A DNA stretch of 37,375 bases. Source: a bacterium (GTDB lineage Bacteria; UBP18; UBA7526). The stretch spans positions 1 through 37,375 of the forward strand of contig JAUWYL010000010.1 in the NCBI GenBank assembly GCA_030615855.1, written 5' to 3'. The position numbers were made by a program, and so were the translations under genes. The notes under the pieces were generated by a model. It was given only the letters and a program-made list of their open reading frames with translations. It was not told the origin of the DNA and made no database searches. Of the stretch, positions 16,598 through 25,224 are shown piece by piece. Within the stretch, counting starts at the first letter, position 1; the number at the start of each line of letters is the position of its first letter.

Positions 16598-17509
16598 TTA
16601 TTTTACTAAGGAGGGATTAGATTTATATCGATGTATTCTTATTTTCGTTTCTATCCTTTTTAGGGAATCAACAGATTCTATGAAAAAATCATCGTAGGAT
16701 ATTTTCAGTTTTCTTACTGTCTTTAATGGAATGCTATCAATGTTTGTAATCTGCTTAAGTTCCTGTTTCTCCTTATCAAATCTTATGATTCCATCTCCTC
16801 CAGTTCCAATCCATAGAAAACATTCATCAGCCACTAATGGTCCAGGACCTTTATAAATATTGGCTGGGACGTAAACTATAAAATGGGTGTTTTTACTTTT
16901 ATTATATCCTATTACTGGCCCTTTAAAATAGCCTGTCCATACATAGTCTCCATCCACAATTTCTCCAGTCTTAGAAACGTCTAAACGACTTTCACCAAGA
17001 TATTGCCGTATCTTTACTTTACCACTTTTAATGTAGCCGTTATCTTTTAGCCACTGGGCATGTTCTATCCCATGGTTATATTTACATTTCTTAAACTCTT
17101 TTATTGCTTTATCATACTCTCCTACATTAATATAAGATTGACCAAAAATAAAATAACGGTTCTCCTCGTTCTTTAATTTGATACCGCTCTTATTAAAGCA
17201 GCTAATATATTTCTCTAACATCTTTATTTTTTCACTTGGTAAACAATATCCACCTGATCCGCTGTGGCCACCTATAATATGATATTCTAATCTGTAATAT
17301 GCCTCGGTGGCAATTTTACTCTCCGGATAATTGTCTAAAATCCTTTGATAAATCTCTACCGCCTGATGGCGTGTATCATAGTTTTTCCAGAGTTTTTCTG
17401 CTTCGTTATATAACTTTTCAGCTTCTGAAATTGCAGCAGATTCTTCAATATAGATAAAAGAAGAAACTAAAAATATCAAGATTACTGAAATTATTAAACT
17501 ATGCTTCAT
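16598..17509 (-). CDS. Secreted TPR-like protein with a propeller-like C-terminal blade
   Basis: 303 residues from the ATG at 17509. The frame is open for 30 codons more, but a signal peptide (KHSLIISVILIFLVSSFIYI) begins at this ATG and GGGAAAAGGAA precedes it. TPR-like helices follow (AVEIYQRILDNYPESKIAT, YDKAIKEFKKCK). The C-terminal half is beta-rich and contains LWIGTGGDGIIRFDKEKQELKQI, the look of a two-component-regulator-type propeller blade. Exported, probably periplasmic. The family is not recognised beyond these parts. Confidence 0.7.
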   Translation of the reverse strand: MKHSLIISVILIFLVSSFIYIEESAAISEAEKLYNEAEKLWKNYDTRHQAVEIYQRILDNYPESKIATEAYYRLEYHIIGGHSGSGGYCLPSEKIKMLEKYISCFNKSGIKLKNEENRYFIFGQSYINVGEYDKAIKEFKKCKYNHGIEHAQWLKDNGYIKSGKVKIRQYLGESRLDVSKTGEIVDGDYVWTGYFKGPVIGYNKSKNTHFIVYVPANIYKGPGPLVADECFLWIGTGGDGIIRFDKEKQELKQITNIDSIPLKTVRKLKISYDDFFIESVDSLKRIETKIRIHRYKSNPSLVK

Positions 17510-17628
17510 TTCCTTTTCCCTTTGGATTTTGGTCCTTTCATTTATTGTCTTGCATATTTGCAAAGTGCCGAAGGTATTCGGGTAAGTGCCGTAAGACACG
17601 AACCTTTTATGCTGTGTTATATACTGTT

Positions 17629-17976
17629 TTAATCGATAACAGCATAATCGAGATATAATTTTGAGAGCTCAACAATAATATCATTAGGATTCTCAAAGTC
17701 ATTCTTATTTTCGTCGGATGCCTTAAACACTAAGTCGATCTTGATATAAGGGGAACTCTTATGGGTATACGTCACATGCGTTCTAGTATAAATACCACCC
17801 TGAATTGTAAAATTTTTAAGAACCTCCGCTCTTTTCATACCAGGTTTTAACTGACGATAATTAGATATTACCTTGAGTAATTTTTTATCGAAATCAAATT
17901 CCTTTTGGCAAGAGGTTAGCGAGATAATGGAAAAAATAAATATGGTTGAAATGACAATATAAAATAATTTTTTCAT
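17629..17976 (-). CDS. Small lipoprotein, unknown function
   Basis: 115 residues from the ATG at 17976, with GAGAGGAGG as a strong ribosome site; five upstream codons are also open. The signal peptide ends in SLTSC, a lipobox with the lipidated Cys near residue 23. The mature part has MKRAEVLKNF and a beta-rich region ending in a helix. KPGMKRAEVLKNF resembles the start of SmpA/BamE-like small lipoproteins (GMxxxxVxxxxG), but the match is weak. Confidence 0.65.
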   Translation of the reverse strand: MKKLFYIVISTIFIFSIISLTSCQKEFDFDKKLLKVISNYRQLKPGMKRAEVLKNFTIQGGIYTRTHVTYTHKSSPYIKIDLVFKASDENKNDFENPNDIIVELSKLYLDYAVID

Positions 17977-18029
17977 GGTTCCTCCTCTCAAGATTAAAAT
18001 GGTGTATAACTCCTCTTATATGAACTTTC

Positions 18030-18686
18030 TCATTTCCCTTTGGATTTTATTTCTTCTTCTTGAATATATTTTTGCTTCCGATTTTCACACTCTTTTAAGT
18101 ACTTGGAATAAGAACCTTTAAAGTAAGCCCAATATTCTCCTAGAGTGCCCTTACCGGGACTTTCTTTATAAAGCCACTTTTCCGCTTTCTCAATATCAGC
18201 AGAAGTGCCGTGAAAGGTACAAATAACAACCGGCCATTCTGTACCCCACTCGCTACTAGGCATTATTATGTATTCTCGTCCACTTGGACATTTACTATAA
18301 CGTGATTTTAAATATTCCCCATCAACTAATTCAGTTGCTCCACTGGGAAGTTCAGAGTAGAAATGATCTTTCTGCCATTTCTCAACAGCCATATGGATGG
18401 CATACATATTATGGTCACAATCCACCAAATCCCAATGGACTGGGGCAATTTTAGCAAATAACACATAAAATAAGTAAGCCCCTATAATTAATGAAACAAC
18501 TAAGATAATAAGTGGAATCTTAATTATTTTTCTCATCTTTTTTCTTATTAAAGATACCAGTCCAAGGATAACCGCCAAAGGCACGCAGATAAAGCCAACC
18601 CACAGGAACAAACCATTCGCAGAGGGACCGTATGATAGTATTGCAATGATGCCGATTACTCCCAATAATAAACTGGCAATACCCAT
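18030..18686 (-). CDS. Membrane protein with pseudopilin-like C-terminal domain
   Basis: 218 residues. Three membrane helices lie in the first 75 residues (DUF4190-like layout), followed by DCDHNMYAIHMAVEKWQKDH, LPSGATELVDGEYLKSRYSKCPSG and a strand with Cys. The order C..N...I..A.E.W, then yl...CP.G, mirrors the soluble part of type II secretion/type IV pseudopilins, although a normal prepilin leader is missing. It begins one base after rsmI ends. The C-terminus IKSKGK is encoded by the junction block. The pilin relation is inference. Confidence 0.65.
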   Translation of the reverse strand: MGIASLLLGVIGIIAILSYGPSANGLFLWVGFICVPLAVILGLVSLIRKKMRKIIKIPLIILVVSLIIGAYLFYVLFAKIAPVHWDLVDCDHNMYAIHMAVEKWQKDHFYSELPSGATELVDGEYLKSRYSKCPSGREYIIMPSSEWGTEWPVVICTFHGTSADIEKAEKWLYKESPGKGTLGEYWAYFKGSYSKYLKECENRKQKYIQEEEIKSKGK

Positions 18687-18687
18687 T

Positions 18688-19533
18688 CTATCCCTTCATC
18701 TTCAGGCTTACTTGATAGACTTCTCTTTTGGGGATTCTCCGTAATTGGGCGACTCTTTTGGTGGCCTCTTTTTTGGAGAGGTTCTCCTCTCTCATCACTA
18801 ATTTCAGATGGTCGAGGATTGGTAAATTCTGCCACTTCTCTTTTAAGATCTCTTTCTCTTGAGCACCTTTTAAGATAATGGTGAATTCTCCCTTTGGCTT
18901 AACAAACTTCTCTATCGCTTCGCTTGTCCTTCCTCTGAATGTCTCTTCAAACTTCTTGGTCAGTTCCCTGGTCAGAGAGACTTCCCTATCCCCTAAAACC
19001 TCCAGAATATCCTTTAAGGCAGGAATCAATCGATGGGGTGCTTCGTAGAAGATAATGGTTCTTGTCTCAGACTTTAATTCCTTTAACTTGTCACATCTTG
19101 CCTTCTTCCTAGAGGGAAGGAATCCCCCGAAGATGAAACTGTCTGTAGGAAGGCCGGAGATGACTAAGGAAGAGATTAAAGCAGTTGGGCCAGGAATAGG
19201 AATAATAGAAATATTCTCTTTTAATACTTTCTGGATAATAAAATAGCCCGGATCAGATATTCCGGGCATCCCGGCATCAGAGACCAGGGCAATATTCTTC
19301 CCTTCTTTTAATCTCCTAATTAAGAAATCAGCCTTGGTTATCTTATTATGTTCAAAGTAAGAAGTTAACGGGGTATGGATATTGTATCTACTTAATAGTT
19401 TCCTTGTCCTTCTTGTATCCTCACAGGCTATCAGGTCGACTTCTCTTAAGATTCTTAAGGCTCTTAGAGTAATATCCTCTAAGTTCCCAATAGGTGTTCC
19501 CACGATATAAAGAATGCCTGATCCATGATCCAT
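18688..19533 (-). CDS. rsmI: 16S rRNA (cytidine-1402 2'-O)-methyltransferase
   Basis: 281 residues. RsmI 2'-O-methylates C1402 of 16S rRNA with S-adenosylmethionine. Hallmarks of this tetrapyrrole-methylase-fold family are VGTPIGNLEDITLRAL at 11-26, EDTRRTRKLL at 38-47, VSDAGMPGISDPG at 84-96 and FYEAPHRL near 170. It lies just after nadE and one base before the pseudopilin-like gene, so it may share transcription with the membrane/TPR cluster. Confidence 0.95.
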   Translation of the reverse strand: MDHGSGILYIVGTPIGNLEDITLRALRILREVDLIACEDTRRTRKLLSRYNIHTPLTSYFEHNKITKADFLIRRLKEGKNIALVSDAGMPGISDPGYFIIQKVLKENISIIPIPGPTALISSLVISGLPTDSFIFGGFLPSRKKARCDKLKELKSETRTIIFYEAPHRLIPALKDILEVLGDREVSLTRELTKKFEETFRGRTSEAIEKFVKPKGEFTIILKGAQEKEILKEKWQNLPILDHLKLVMREENLSKKEATKRVAQLRRIPKREVYQVSLKMKG

Positions 19534-19539
19534 GATATA

Positions 19540-20310
19540 TCACAGTTTAGCAATTGGGACTAGTTTTCTCTTGTGTTCTGTATTTTTAATCTTATCTCTC
19601 ACTTTTTCGATGAATTCTTCTTTGAATCCTAGATTTATCAACTCCTCATCATTCTTCTTCTCATCGAGCATATGATAGAGGAGTCTATCTACTTCTTCGT
19701 AGGTAAAGCCCAGTTCCCCCTCATCTGTCTGGCCAGGCCAGAGGCCTGCGGTAGGTGTCTTTTTGATGATTCTATCTGGAACTCCTAAATCCTTTGCCAA
19801 TTGCCTCACCTGAGTCTTGTAGAGGTCTCCTAAGGGTTCAATATCTACTCCGCCATCACCATACTTTGTAAAATATCCTAAGAGTAGCTCTGTCTTATTG
19901 CTCGTTCCCAAGACAAGTGCCTTATACTTTGCTGCCTGATCATATAAGAAAATCATCCTCGTTCGGGCCATTATATTTCCCTTTCTAGTTTTGTCTGTAT
20001 CTTTCGAAGAAGTCGATAAACTATCAACCATTTGTGTAATATCTACCTCAATAAGATTAATCCCCAACGTCTTTATTATTTCCTTAGTATCCCCGATATC
20101 TTCCTTATTTGTTGTCTTGTAAGGTAGAACTACGCCATAGACATTCTCTCTTCCCAGGGCCTCCTTCGCAAGATAGGCAACTGTTGAGGAGTCAACCCCA
20201 CCAGATAATCCAATCACGGCTCTACTAAGACCGGCTCCCTTCACCTGCTTGCGAATAAACTCAATGATCTTCTCTTTTACTCTCTTGATATCAATCCTCA
20301 ACCCTTCCAT
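19540..20310 (-). CDS. nadE: NH3-dependent NAD+ synthetase
   Basis: 256 residues from the ATG at 20310, which AGGTG precedes by 7 bases; a GTG three codons upstream is also open but less well placed. NadE turns nicotinate adenine dinucleotide, ATP and ammonia into NAD+. SGGVDSS at 36-42 is the ATP-pyrophosphatase loop. LLLGYFTKYGDGGVDIEPLGDLYKT and TPTAGLWPGQTDE are the family's substrate-binding segments. There is no glutaminase domain, so ammonia is the nitrogen source. It pairs functionally with the nicotinate phosphoribosyltransferase at the right edge. Confidence 0.95.
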   Translation of the reverse strand: MEGLRIDIKRVKEKIIEFIRKQVKGAGLSRAVIGLSGGVDSSTVAYLAKEALGRENVYGVVLPYKTTNKEDIGDTKEIIKTLGINLIEVDITQMVDSLSTSSKDTDKTRKGNIMARTRMIFLYDQAAKYKALVLGTSNKTELLLGYFTKYGDGGVDIEPLGDLYKTQVRQLAKDLGVPDRIIKKTPTAGLWPGQTDEGELGFTYEEVDRLLYHMLDEKKNDEELINLGFKEEFIEKVRDKIKNTEHKRKLVPIAKL

Positions 20311-20319
20311 CCTGATCAC

Positions 20320-20450
20320 CTGATATTCAAACCTACAATCGGTTACTAGCAGTTACTAACGGTTACAAAAGCAACTGATAGTAACAGCGAAGCGTAGTAA
20401 CCAATAGTAACAGTCCCAATTTATTGGGACGTAGTAGCCAGTATTTATTT
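20320..20450. repeat. GTTACT-word spacer with GTCCCAA hairpin
   Basis: The nadE-subunit D gap holds about seven GTTACTA/GTAACAG-type words plus a perfect hairpin GTCCCAA-TTTA-TTGGGAC at 20413-20430. No T-run follows the hairpin on the minus strand, so termination is doubtful. Confidence 0.6.
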
Positions 20451-21071
20451 TTAGTGCGCTCTTATGATCTCCTTAATCCTCATGAGTCTGGTCAAATCCG
20501 CCCTCTCCATTTCGGAAAGTTTCATAGTAATATACTTTATGGTCTCTTCTAAATTGGGGATGAAGATGTACTCTAAGGCGTTCACCCTTCTTCTTGTCCT
20601 TTCTATCTCAGCAGCCAAAAGTTCCATTGTTTTCTCTAAAGAGGCTAATTTTACTAAGGAAGGTAATAGGTCAGAATAGGCTTTTAAAGCAACATCCAAC
20701 TCCGATGAGGTAGTTACCAGACCATAGTTATGAATATCTTCTTCTTTCTTAATCTCATATTCTGGAACTTTAACACCTACAATATATCTGTAAGAAACCT
20801 CAAGAGTTATTCTCTCTCCGGGCCACATTAAGGACTCCTCGACAAATTCTAGAGGCATAAGCATCCGAGCAATAACGAGACTCTGGAAGGCTTTCTTCAG
20901 GCCTTCTTCTACTTCTTTCCTCAAGTTTATTACTTCTTTCACCAGAGGCATGAACTGCTTTATCAATTCATCCTGCTTGTCTTTAAGAAGTCTGTGGCCT
21001 CTTTGAGCAAGGAGGATCCTCTTCTTCAGTCTCAATAACTCCATTCGGGTAGGACTAACACTCAAACGCAT
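20451..21071 (-). CDS. atpD: V-type ATPase subunit D (central stalk)
   Basis: 206 residues, typical length. Subunit D is the long coiled-coil rotor shaft inside the A3B3 head. SPTRMELLRLKKRILLAQRGHRLLKDKQDELI at 6-37 is the family signature, and RTRRRVNALEYIFIPNLEETIKYI near 164-187 is the matching C-terminal helix. It is the last gene of the ATPase cluster. Confidence 0.95.
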   Translation of the reverse strand: MRLSVSPTRMELLRLKKRILLAQRGHRLLKDKQDELIKQFMPLVKEVINLRKEVEEGLKKAFQSLVIARMLMPLEFVEESLMWPGERITLEVSYRYIVGVKVPEYEIKKEEDIHNYGLVTTSSELDVALKAYSDLLPSLVKLASLEKTMELLAAEIERTRRRVNALEYIFIPNLEETIKYITMKLSEMERADLTRLMRIKEIIRAH

Positions 21072-21145
21072 CCTTCACTCCATTCAGATAGTTTATAGTA
21101 ACCAGCGAACAGTAACCAGTCTTTTTACTGTAATCTGTAAACTGG
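21072..21145. repeat. GTAACCAG-word spacer
   Basis: The B-D gap contains repeated AGTAACCAG and ACTGGTTAC words, self-complementary to each other (plus-strand GTAACCAGTC near 21111-21120 and ACTGGTTACTGGTTAC near 21142-21157). The words extend into the 3' end of the subunit B gene. Confidence 0.6.
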
Positions 21146-22525
21146 TTACTGGTTACTCTGTTTGAGGTATTTCTTTATGTATTCGTCTCTTATTCTCTTC
21201 AAGTCACTAGTGGGAATCATGGTGAGGAGTTTCCAGCCGAGGTCTAAGGTCTCTTCGATGCTTCTATTCTCGTCCCCGCCCTGAGCAACAAACTCCTCCT
21301 CAAATTTATCGCTGAGCTTTGCATATATCTTATCCAATTCTGTCAAGGCTGCTTCACCAAGAATGATGGCTAATTCCTTGGCCTCCTTCCCTCGGGCATA
21401 ACAGGCAAATAGCTGATTGGTAACATCCCCATGGTCCTCCCGGGTCTTATCCTTTCCAACCCCCTTTTCCTTCAATCTCGATAATGAAGGAAGGACATCT
21501 ATGGGAGGATAGACCCCTCTTCTATGTAGTGGTCGAGAGAGAATAATCTGTCCCTCTGTAATATATCCTGTTAAATCCGGAATGGGATGGGTCTTGTCAT
21601 CCTCGGGCATGGTGAGTATGGGGATCTGGGTGATAGAGCCCTTCTTTCCCTTTATTCTTCCTGCCCTTTCATATATGGTGGATAAATCGGTATACATATA
21701 TCCGGGATAGCCCCTTCTTCCCGGGACCTCCTTACGGGCAGCCGATATCTCCCTTAGAGCATTGGCATAATTGGTCATATCGGTTAATATCACTAAGACA
21801 TGCATATCCTTTTCAAAGGCAAGATACTCAGCGCAAGTCAAGGCCAACCGGGGAGTAGCAATTCTCTCAATGGCCGGGTCATCTGCTAAGTTGACGAATA
21901 GGACCGCCCTCTCAATGGCTCCGGTCCTTCTAAAGTCAGTGATGAAGTAGTTTGCCTCTTCGAAGGTAATACCCATGGCAGCAAAGACCACAGCGAATTT
22001 CTCCTCTTTCCCCAAGACCCTTGCTTGCCTGGCGATCTGGGCAGCAATCTGGGGATGGGGAAGTCCGGCACCAGAGAAGATGGGAAGTTTCTGTCCCCTC
22101 ACTAAGGTATTCATGCCATCGATGGCAGAGATCCCGGTCTGGATGAACTCTGTAGGATAGTCCCTTGCTGTGGGATTGATGGGGTTACCATTAATATCAA
22201 TCCTCTTCTCCGGTATAATCTTGGGGCCACCATCTATGGGCCTTCCCAATCCATCGAATATTCTTCCCAATAAGTCCATCGAAACACCGAGTTCAATTCC
22301 CTTACCTAAAAACCTCACCCTTGACTGATAAACATTGAGTCCCGTTGTCCCCTCAAATAGTTGAACCAAGGCCTTATCTGCGGTGATCTCTAATACCTTC
22401 CCTCTCCTCACCTCTTTGGTAGCCAGTTCAATCTCGGCAATCTCACCATACTTAATCCCGCTTGTCTCCTCTACCAAGATTAAGGGACCGGCAATATGGG
22501 ATATAGTCAGATATTCTTTTACCAC
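21146..22525 (-). CDS. atpB: V-type ATPase subunit B (non-catalytic)
   Basis: 459 residues. Subunit B alternates with A in the cytoplasmic head. [49 protein letters not shown] and [11 protein letters not shown] are standard B-subunit segments, and there is no complete Walker A, as expected for the non-catalytic subunit. The last codons (KQSNQ, stop TAA) are written by the AGTAACCAGTAA spacer repeat, the same tail ending as CysK. Confidence 0.96.
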   Translation of the reverse strand: MVKEYLTISHIAGPLILVEETSGIKYGEIAEIELATKEVRRGKVLEITADKALVQLFEGTTGLNVYQSRVRFLGKGIELGVSMDLLGRIFDGLGRPIDGGPKIIPEKRIDINGNPINPTARDYPTEFIQTGISAIDGMNTLVRGQKLPIFSGAGLPHPQIAAQIARQARVLGKEEKFAVVFAAMGITFEEANYFITDFRRTGAIERAVLFVNLADDPAIERIATPRLALTCAEYLAFEKDMHVLVILTDMTNYANALREISAARKEVPGRRGYPGYMYTDLSTIYERAGRIKGKKGSITQIPILTMPEDDKTHPIPDLTGYITEGQIILSRPLHRRGVYPPIDVLPSLSRLKEKGVGKDKTREDHGDVTNQLFACYARGKEAKELAIILGEAALTELDKIYAKLSDKFEEEFVAQGGDENRSIEETLDLGWKLLTMIPTSDLKRIRDEYIKKYLKQSNQ

Positions 22526-22612
22526 TATTTACTCCTTATTTGTTTGGCCAGTTGACCAGTTTGCCAGTTTGCCAGTTAGACAAGTTAACAGGCTAACCGA
22601 CTAACCGGCTAA
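22526..22612. repeat. GCCAGTTT/CTAACCG-word spacer
   Basis: The A-B gap contains four GCCAGTT-type units (22540-22577) followed by three CTAACCG-type units (22590-22612). These are word families different from the flanking gaps. Confidence 0.6.
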
Positions 22613-24415
22613 CTATTTCGTTAATCCTTCTATTTCTCTTTTTATTTCTTTCTCTATGCTATCGAACTCTCTTATATTCTTCTCCTCTATATACTTCATC
22701 CTATCAATCTTCTCCTTAATCTTCAAAGTAAGTAACTTCTCCAAGAACACTCCCTTCTCCAGGGCATGCTCAGAAGAATGGTGGAGCTCTAAGATCACTT
22801 TTAGCATGCGATACTGCTTTGCCAATGGAGCATAGACATCTATCTCATGGAAAGCATCCTGCATAAGGTAGTCCTCCCGGATGGACTTGGCGGTCTCCAC
22901 GACCAGCTGTTCTCTTGGAGAGAGGGCTTCCTTTCCCACCAATCTTACAATCTCCTGTAAGGAGTCCTCTTCCTGCAATATGGCCATAGCGATATTCCTT
23001 AACTTCATCCAATCGTTAGCAATCTCCTTTCCCAGATATGCCTCTACATTATCAAGGTATAAGGAGTAACTATTGAGCCAGTTGATTGCCGGGAAGTGCC
23101 TCATATAGGCCAACCTATCCTCTAAGGCCCAGAAGACCTTCACCGTCCTCAAGGTTGCCTGAACCACAGGATCTGATAGGTCCCCTCCCGGGGGAGAGAC
23201 GGCCCCCATCACAGTAAGCGTCCCTTCCCGGTTCTTCGTTCCCTGACAGACGACCCTTCCCGCCCTCTCATAGAACTCAGCCACCCTGGTCCCCAGATAG
23301 GCGGGATAGCCCTCTTCACCAGGCATCTCTTCCAATCTTCCTGAAATCTCCCTCAGGGCCTCAGCCCATCTCGAGGTGGAGTCAGCCATAACCGCCACAT
23401 TATATCCCATATCCCGATAGTACTCGGCAATGGTGATCCCGGTATAGATTGAGGCCTCCCTGGCCGCAACGGGCATATTGGAGGTATTGGCGATCATGAT
23501 TGTTCTTTCAATTAAGGGTCTTCCTGTCTTGGGATCCTTCAGTTTGGGGAATTCTAATAGGACATCGGTCATCTCATTCCCTCTCTCACCACATCCAATA
23601 TAGACGATGATCTGGGCATCTGCCCAGGCGGCGATGGCATGAAGGATGACCGTCTTTCCGCTCCCAAATGGCCCAGGGATACAGGCCGTTCCTCCTTTTG
23701 CCACTGGGAAGAAGGTGTCAATCACCCTCTGACCAGTAACCAGGGGGATCTCTGGAGGAAGCTTCTTCTGAACCATTCTTTCTCGTCTCACTGGCCACTT
23801 CTGCAACATCCTGATCTCTTTTATTCCACCTGCCCGCCGAAGCCTCGGCGCAGGCGGGGAGGAGGTCCTCACCTTAGCAATAGTTTGAGTAACAGTGAAC
23901 CTTCCTTTCTTAATTACCCTTATCTCTCCTTCTATTCCCGAAGGAACTAAGACCTTATGAATAACAAGGGGGGTCTCCTGGACAGTGCCCAGGATATCCC
24001 CTGTCCTTACCTCATCTCCCTCCTTTACTAAAGGAATAAAGTCCCACTTCTTCTTCCTATTTACTGCAGGTAAAGTAATCCCCCGGGTAATGTAACTACC
24101 TGTTTTATCTCTAATAATATCCAGCGGCCTCTGGATGCCATCGTATATCCCGCTCATCAGTCCCGGGCCCAGTTCAACGCTCAAGGGTGCCAGGGTAGTC
24201 TCTACCGGCTCACCTGGCCCCAAGCCACTTGTCTCTTCATAGACCTGGATGCTCGCCCTATCCTCTTTAATCTCGATGATCTCACCAATGAGACCCATCC
24301 TGCCCACTCTTACCATATCATACATCTTGGCCTTCACCATCCCCTCGGCAACTACCAAGGGGCCAGAGACCTTAATTATTCTCGCTTTGGTTGGAGAGGT
24401 TGTAACTCTTTCCAT
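22613..24415 (-). CDS. atpA: V-type ATPase subunit A (catalytic) with a repeat-encoded insert
   Basis: 600 residues. Catalytic subunit of the rotary ATPase; hydrolyses or makes ATP in the cytoplasmic head. The P-loop GPFGSGKT is at 248-255, the non-homologous A-type region at about 110-190, and GERGNEMTDVL with PVAAREASIYTGIT follow. Residues 185-197 (SSPPAPRLRRAGG) interrupt the segment just before EIRMLQKWPVRR, which in homologues I remember is continuous. The insert is encoded by a GC-rich palindrome (23829-23860) of the kind seen in intergenic repeats. The start overlaps the previous gene by 40 bases. Confidence 0.95.
   Translation of the reverse strand: MERVTTSPTKARIIKVSGPLVVAEGMVKAKMYDMVRVGRMGLIGEIIEIKEDRASIQVYEETSGLGPGEPVETTLAPLSVELGPGLMSGIYDGIQRPLDIIRDKTGSYITRGITLPAVNRKKKWDFIPLVKEGDEVRTGDILGTVQETPLVIHKVLVPSGIEGEIRVIKKGRFTVTQTIAKVRTSSPPAPRLRRAGGIKEIRMLQKWPVRRERMVQKKLPPEIPLVTGQRVIDTFFPVAKGGTACIPGPFGSGKTVILHAIAAWADAQIIVYIGCGERGNEMTDVLLEFPKLKDPKTGRPLIERTIMIANTSNMPVAAREASIYTGITIAEYYRDMGYNVAVMADSTSRWAEALREISGRLEEMPGEEGYPAYLGTRVAEFYERAGRVVCQGTKNREGTLTVMGAVSPPGGDLSDPVVQATLRTVKVFWALEDRLAYMRHFPAINWLNSYSLYLDNVEAYLGKEIANDWMKLRNIAMAILQEEDSLQEIVRLVGKEALSPREQLVVETAKSIREDYLMQDAFHEIDVYAPLAKQYRMLKVILELHHSSEHALEKGVFLEKLLTLKIKEKIDRMKYIEEKNIREFDSIEKEIKREIEGLTK
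23829..23860. repeat. Palindromic repeat inserted in the subunit A gene
   Basis: The plus strand carries CCCGCC (23833-23838) and GGCGGG (23853-23858) around a nested GCCGAAGCCTCGGC. It is the most GC-rich stretch of the gene, keeps the reading frame, and encodes Pro/Arg/Ala/Gly. The general design (arms of CCGCC/GGCGG) is shared with the hairpins at 26234-26262 and 29958-29987. Confidence 0.75.
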
Positions 24416-24894
24416 TTTTTCTTCTCCATCACTGGTTTAGGTTTCTCTATTTCTTTTTTAAAGGGTTTTTCAATCTCAGGTTCGGGTGGTTTGGGAACCT
24501 TTTCCCCTATGCCCAAAAATTCCATTATCTTATCAATCTTCCCTATTGTCTCTTCTGTGTCCATTTGAAGGGAAGCTATTGTTTCCTGAATAACAATGCT
24601 TCCCTTCCTCAGGTGCCTGAGTTCCTCAAGGTTATTCCTTATCTTTATAGAAAGGGCTTTGGTTTCTTCCCTCAAGTCTTTCAATAAGTCCTTTAATTCC
24701 TCTTTTTTGAAGGGGGGTTCCTCTGGTTCTTTCATCTCTACTTTCTGAGAAGATAGAGAAATGACCTTTTGCTCTAAAGTAGTAATCTTCTTCTCCATGA
24801 GGCCTACCCCCTGGCTTATCCTTATACTAAGATAGAGAAGGAAGAAGAGAATAAGAAGTAAAAAGGAATAGGCGAGAATATTAGCCTTCTTCAT
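24376..24894 (-). CDS. Membrane-anchored coiled-coil protein embedded in the V-ATPase operon, unknown function
   Basis: 172 residues. One membrane helix (about 7-26, LAYSFLLLILFFLLYLSI), then a long charged coiled coil (about 33-140), then a Pro/Glu/Lys-rich tail. It starts with a four-base overlap (ATGA) to subunit F and runs 40 bases into subunit A, so it is translated as part of the operon. It is not a standard V-type subunit in sequence: E and H/G, the usual peripheral stalks, are already present. An accessory tether or stalk factor is inference. Confidence 0.75.
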   Translation of the reverse strand: MKKANILAYSFLLLILFFLLYLSIRISQGVGLMEKKITTLEQKVISLSSQKVEMKEPEEPPFKKEELKDLLKDLREETKALSIKIRNNLEELRHLRKGSIVIQETIASLQMDTEETIGKIDKIMEFLGIGEKVPKPPEPEIEKPFKKEIEKPKPVMEKKKWKELQPLQPKRE

Positions 24895-25208
24895 TTCTCT
24901 TCCGCCTTTAGGATATCTGTGCCCAATGCCTTCTCAGATATTTTCTTTAATCTCTCTCTTGCCAGACCTAAAGCCTCACCTTTTGCAGGAATGACAACAA
25001 TGTTTGAGAATTTGCTAAGATCTGTTATCGATTCCTTAATCTGAGACGATAGGCTCTCTGTGATGTAGATGGTAGCATAATCCCTATTTTGGGCGAGACT
25101 CTTTAATCTCTCTTCTGCTCCCTTGGAATCGGTTACAGGATAGATCTCGATCCCTAAGGGCTTGAAGCCTAAAATAGTATCCTTCTCACCAATTATGGCA
25201 ATCTTCAC
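24891..25208 (-). CDS. atpF: V-type ATPase subunit F
   Basis: 105 residues from a GTG (GGGGTGAAGATT context). Subunit F is a Rossmann-like globule on the central stalk with D. MKIAIIGEKDTILGFKPLGIEIYPV and YATIYITESLSSQI match the family. It overlaps the next gene by four bases. Confidence 0.92.
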   Translation of the reverse strand: MKIAIIGEKDTILGFKPLGIEIYPVTDSKGAEERLKSLAQNRDYATIYITESLSSQIKESITDLSKFSNIVVIPAKGEALGLARERLKKISEKALGTDILKAEEK

Positions 25209-25224
25209 CCCACATCTTCCTCCG

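Larger units (their letters stand above)
10731..18054 (-). repeat. Recurring 19-base junction block in the membrane/TPR cluster (eight copies)
   Basis: The block reads AGAACTAAAATCCAAAGGG on the minus strand. Copies lie at 10731-10749, 12045-12063, 12634-12652, about 13756-13774, 15265-15283, 16573-16591, 17518-17536 and 18036-18054, identical or with a few changes. Each sits at a gene boundary and its AAAGGG serves as the next gene's ribosome site. The span given covers all copies, not one element. Confidence 0.75.

Noticed and set aside
17510-17599. 30-codon N-terminal extension of the TPR/propeller protein
   Set aside because: The signal peptide and ribosome site both point to the ATG at 17509.
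20413-20430. Terminator between nadE and subunit D
   Set aside because: A perfect hairpin, but no T-run follows on the transcribed strand.
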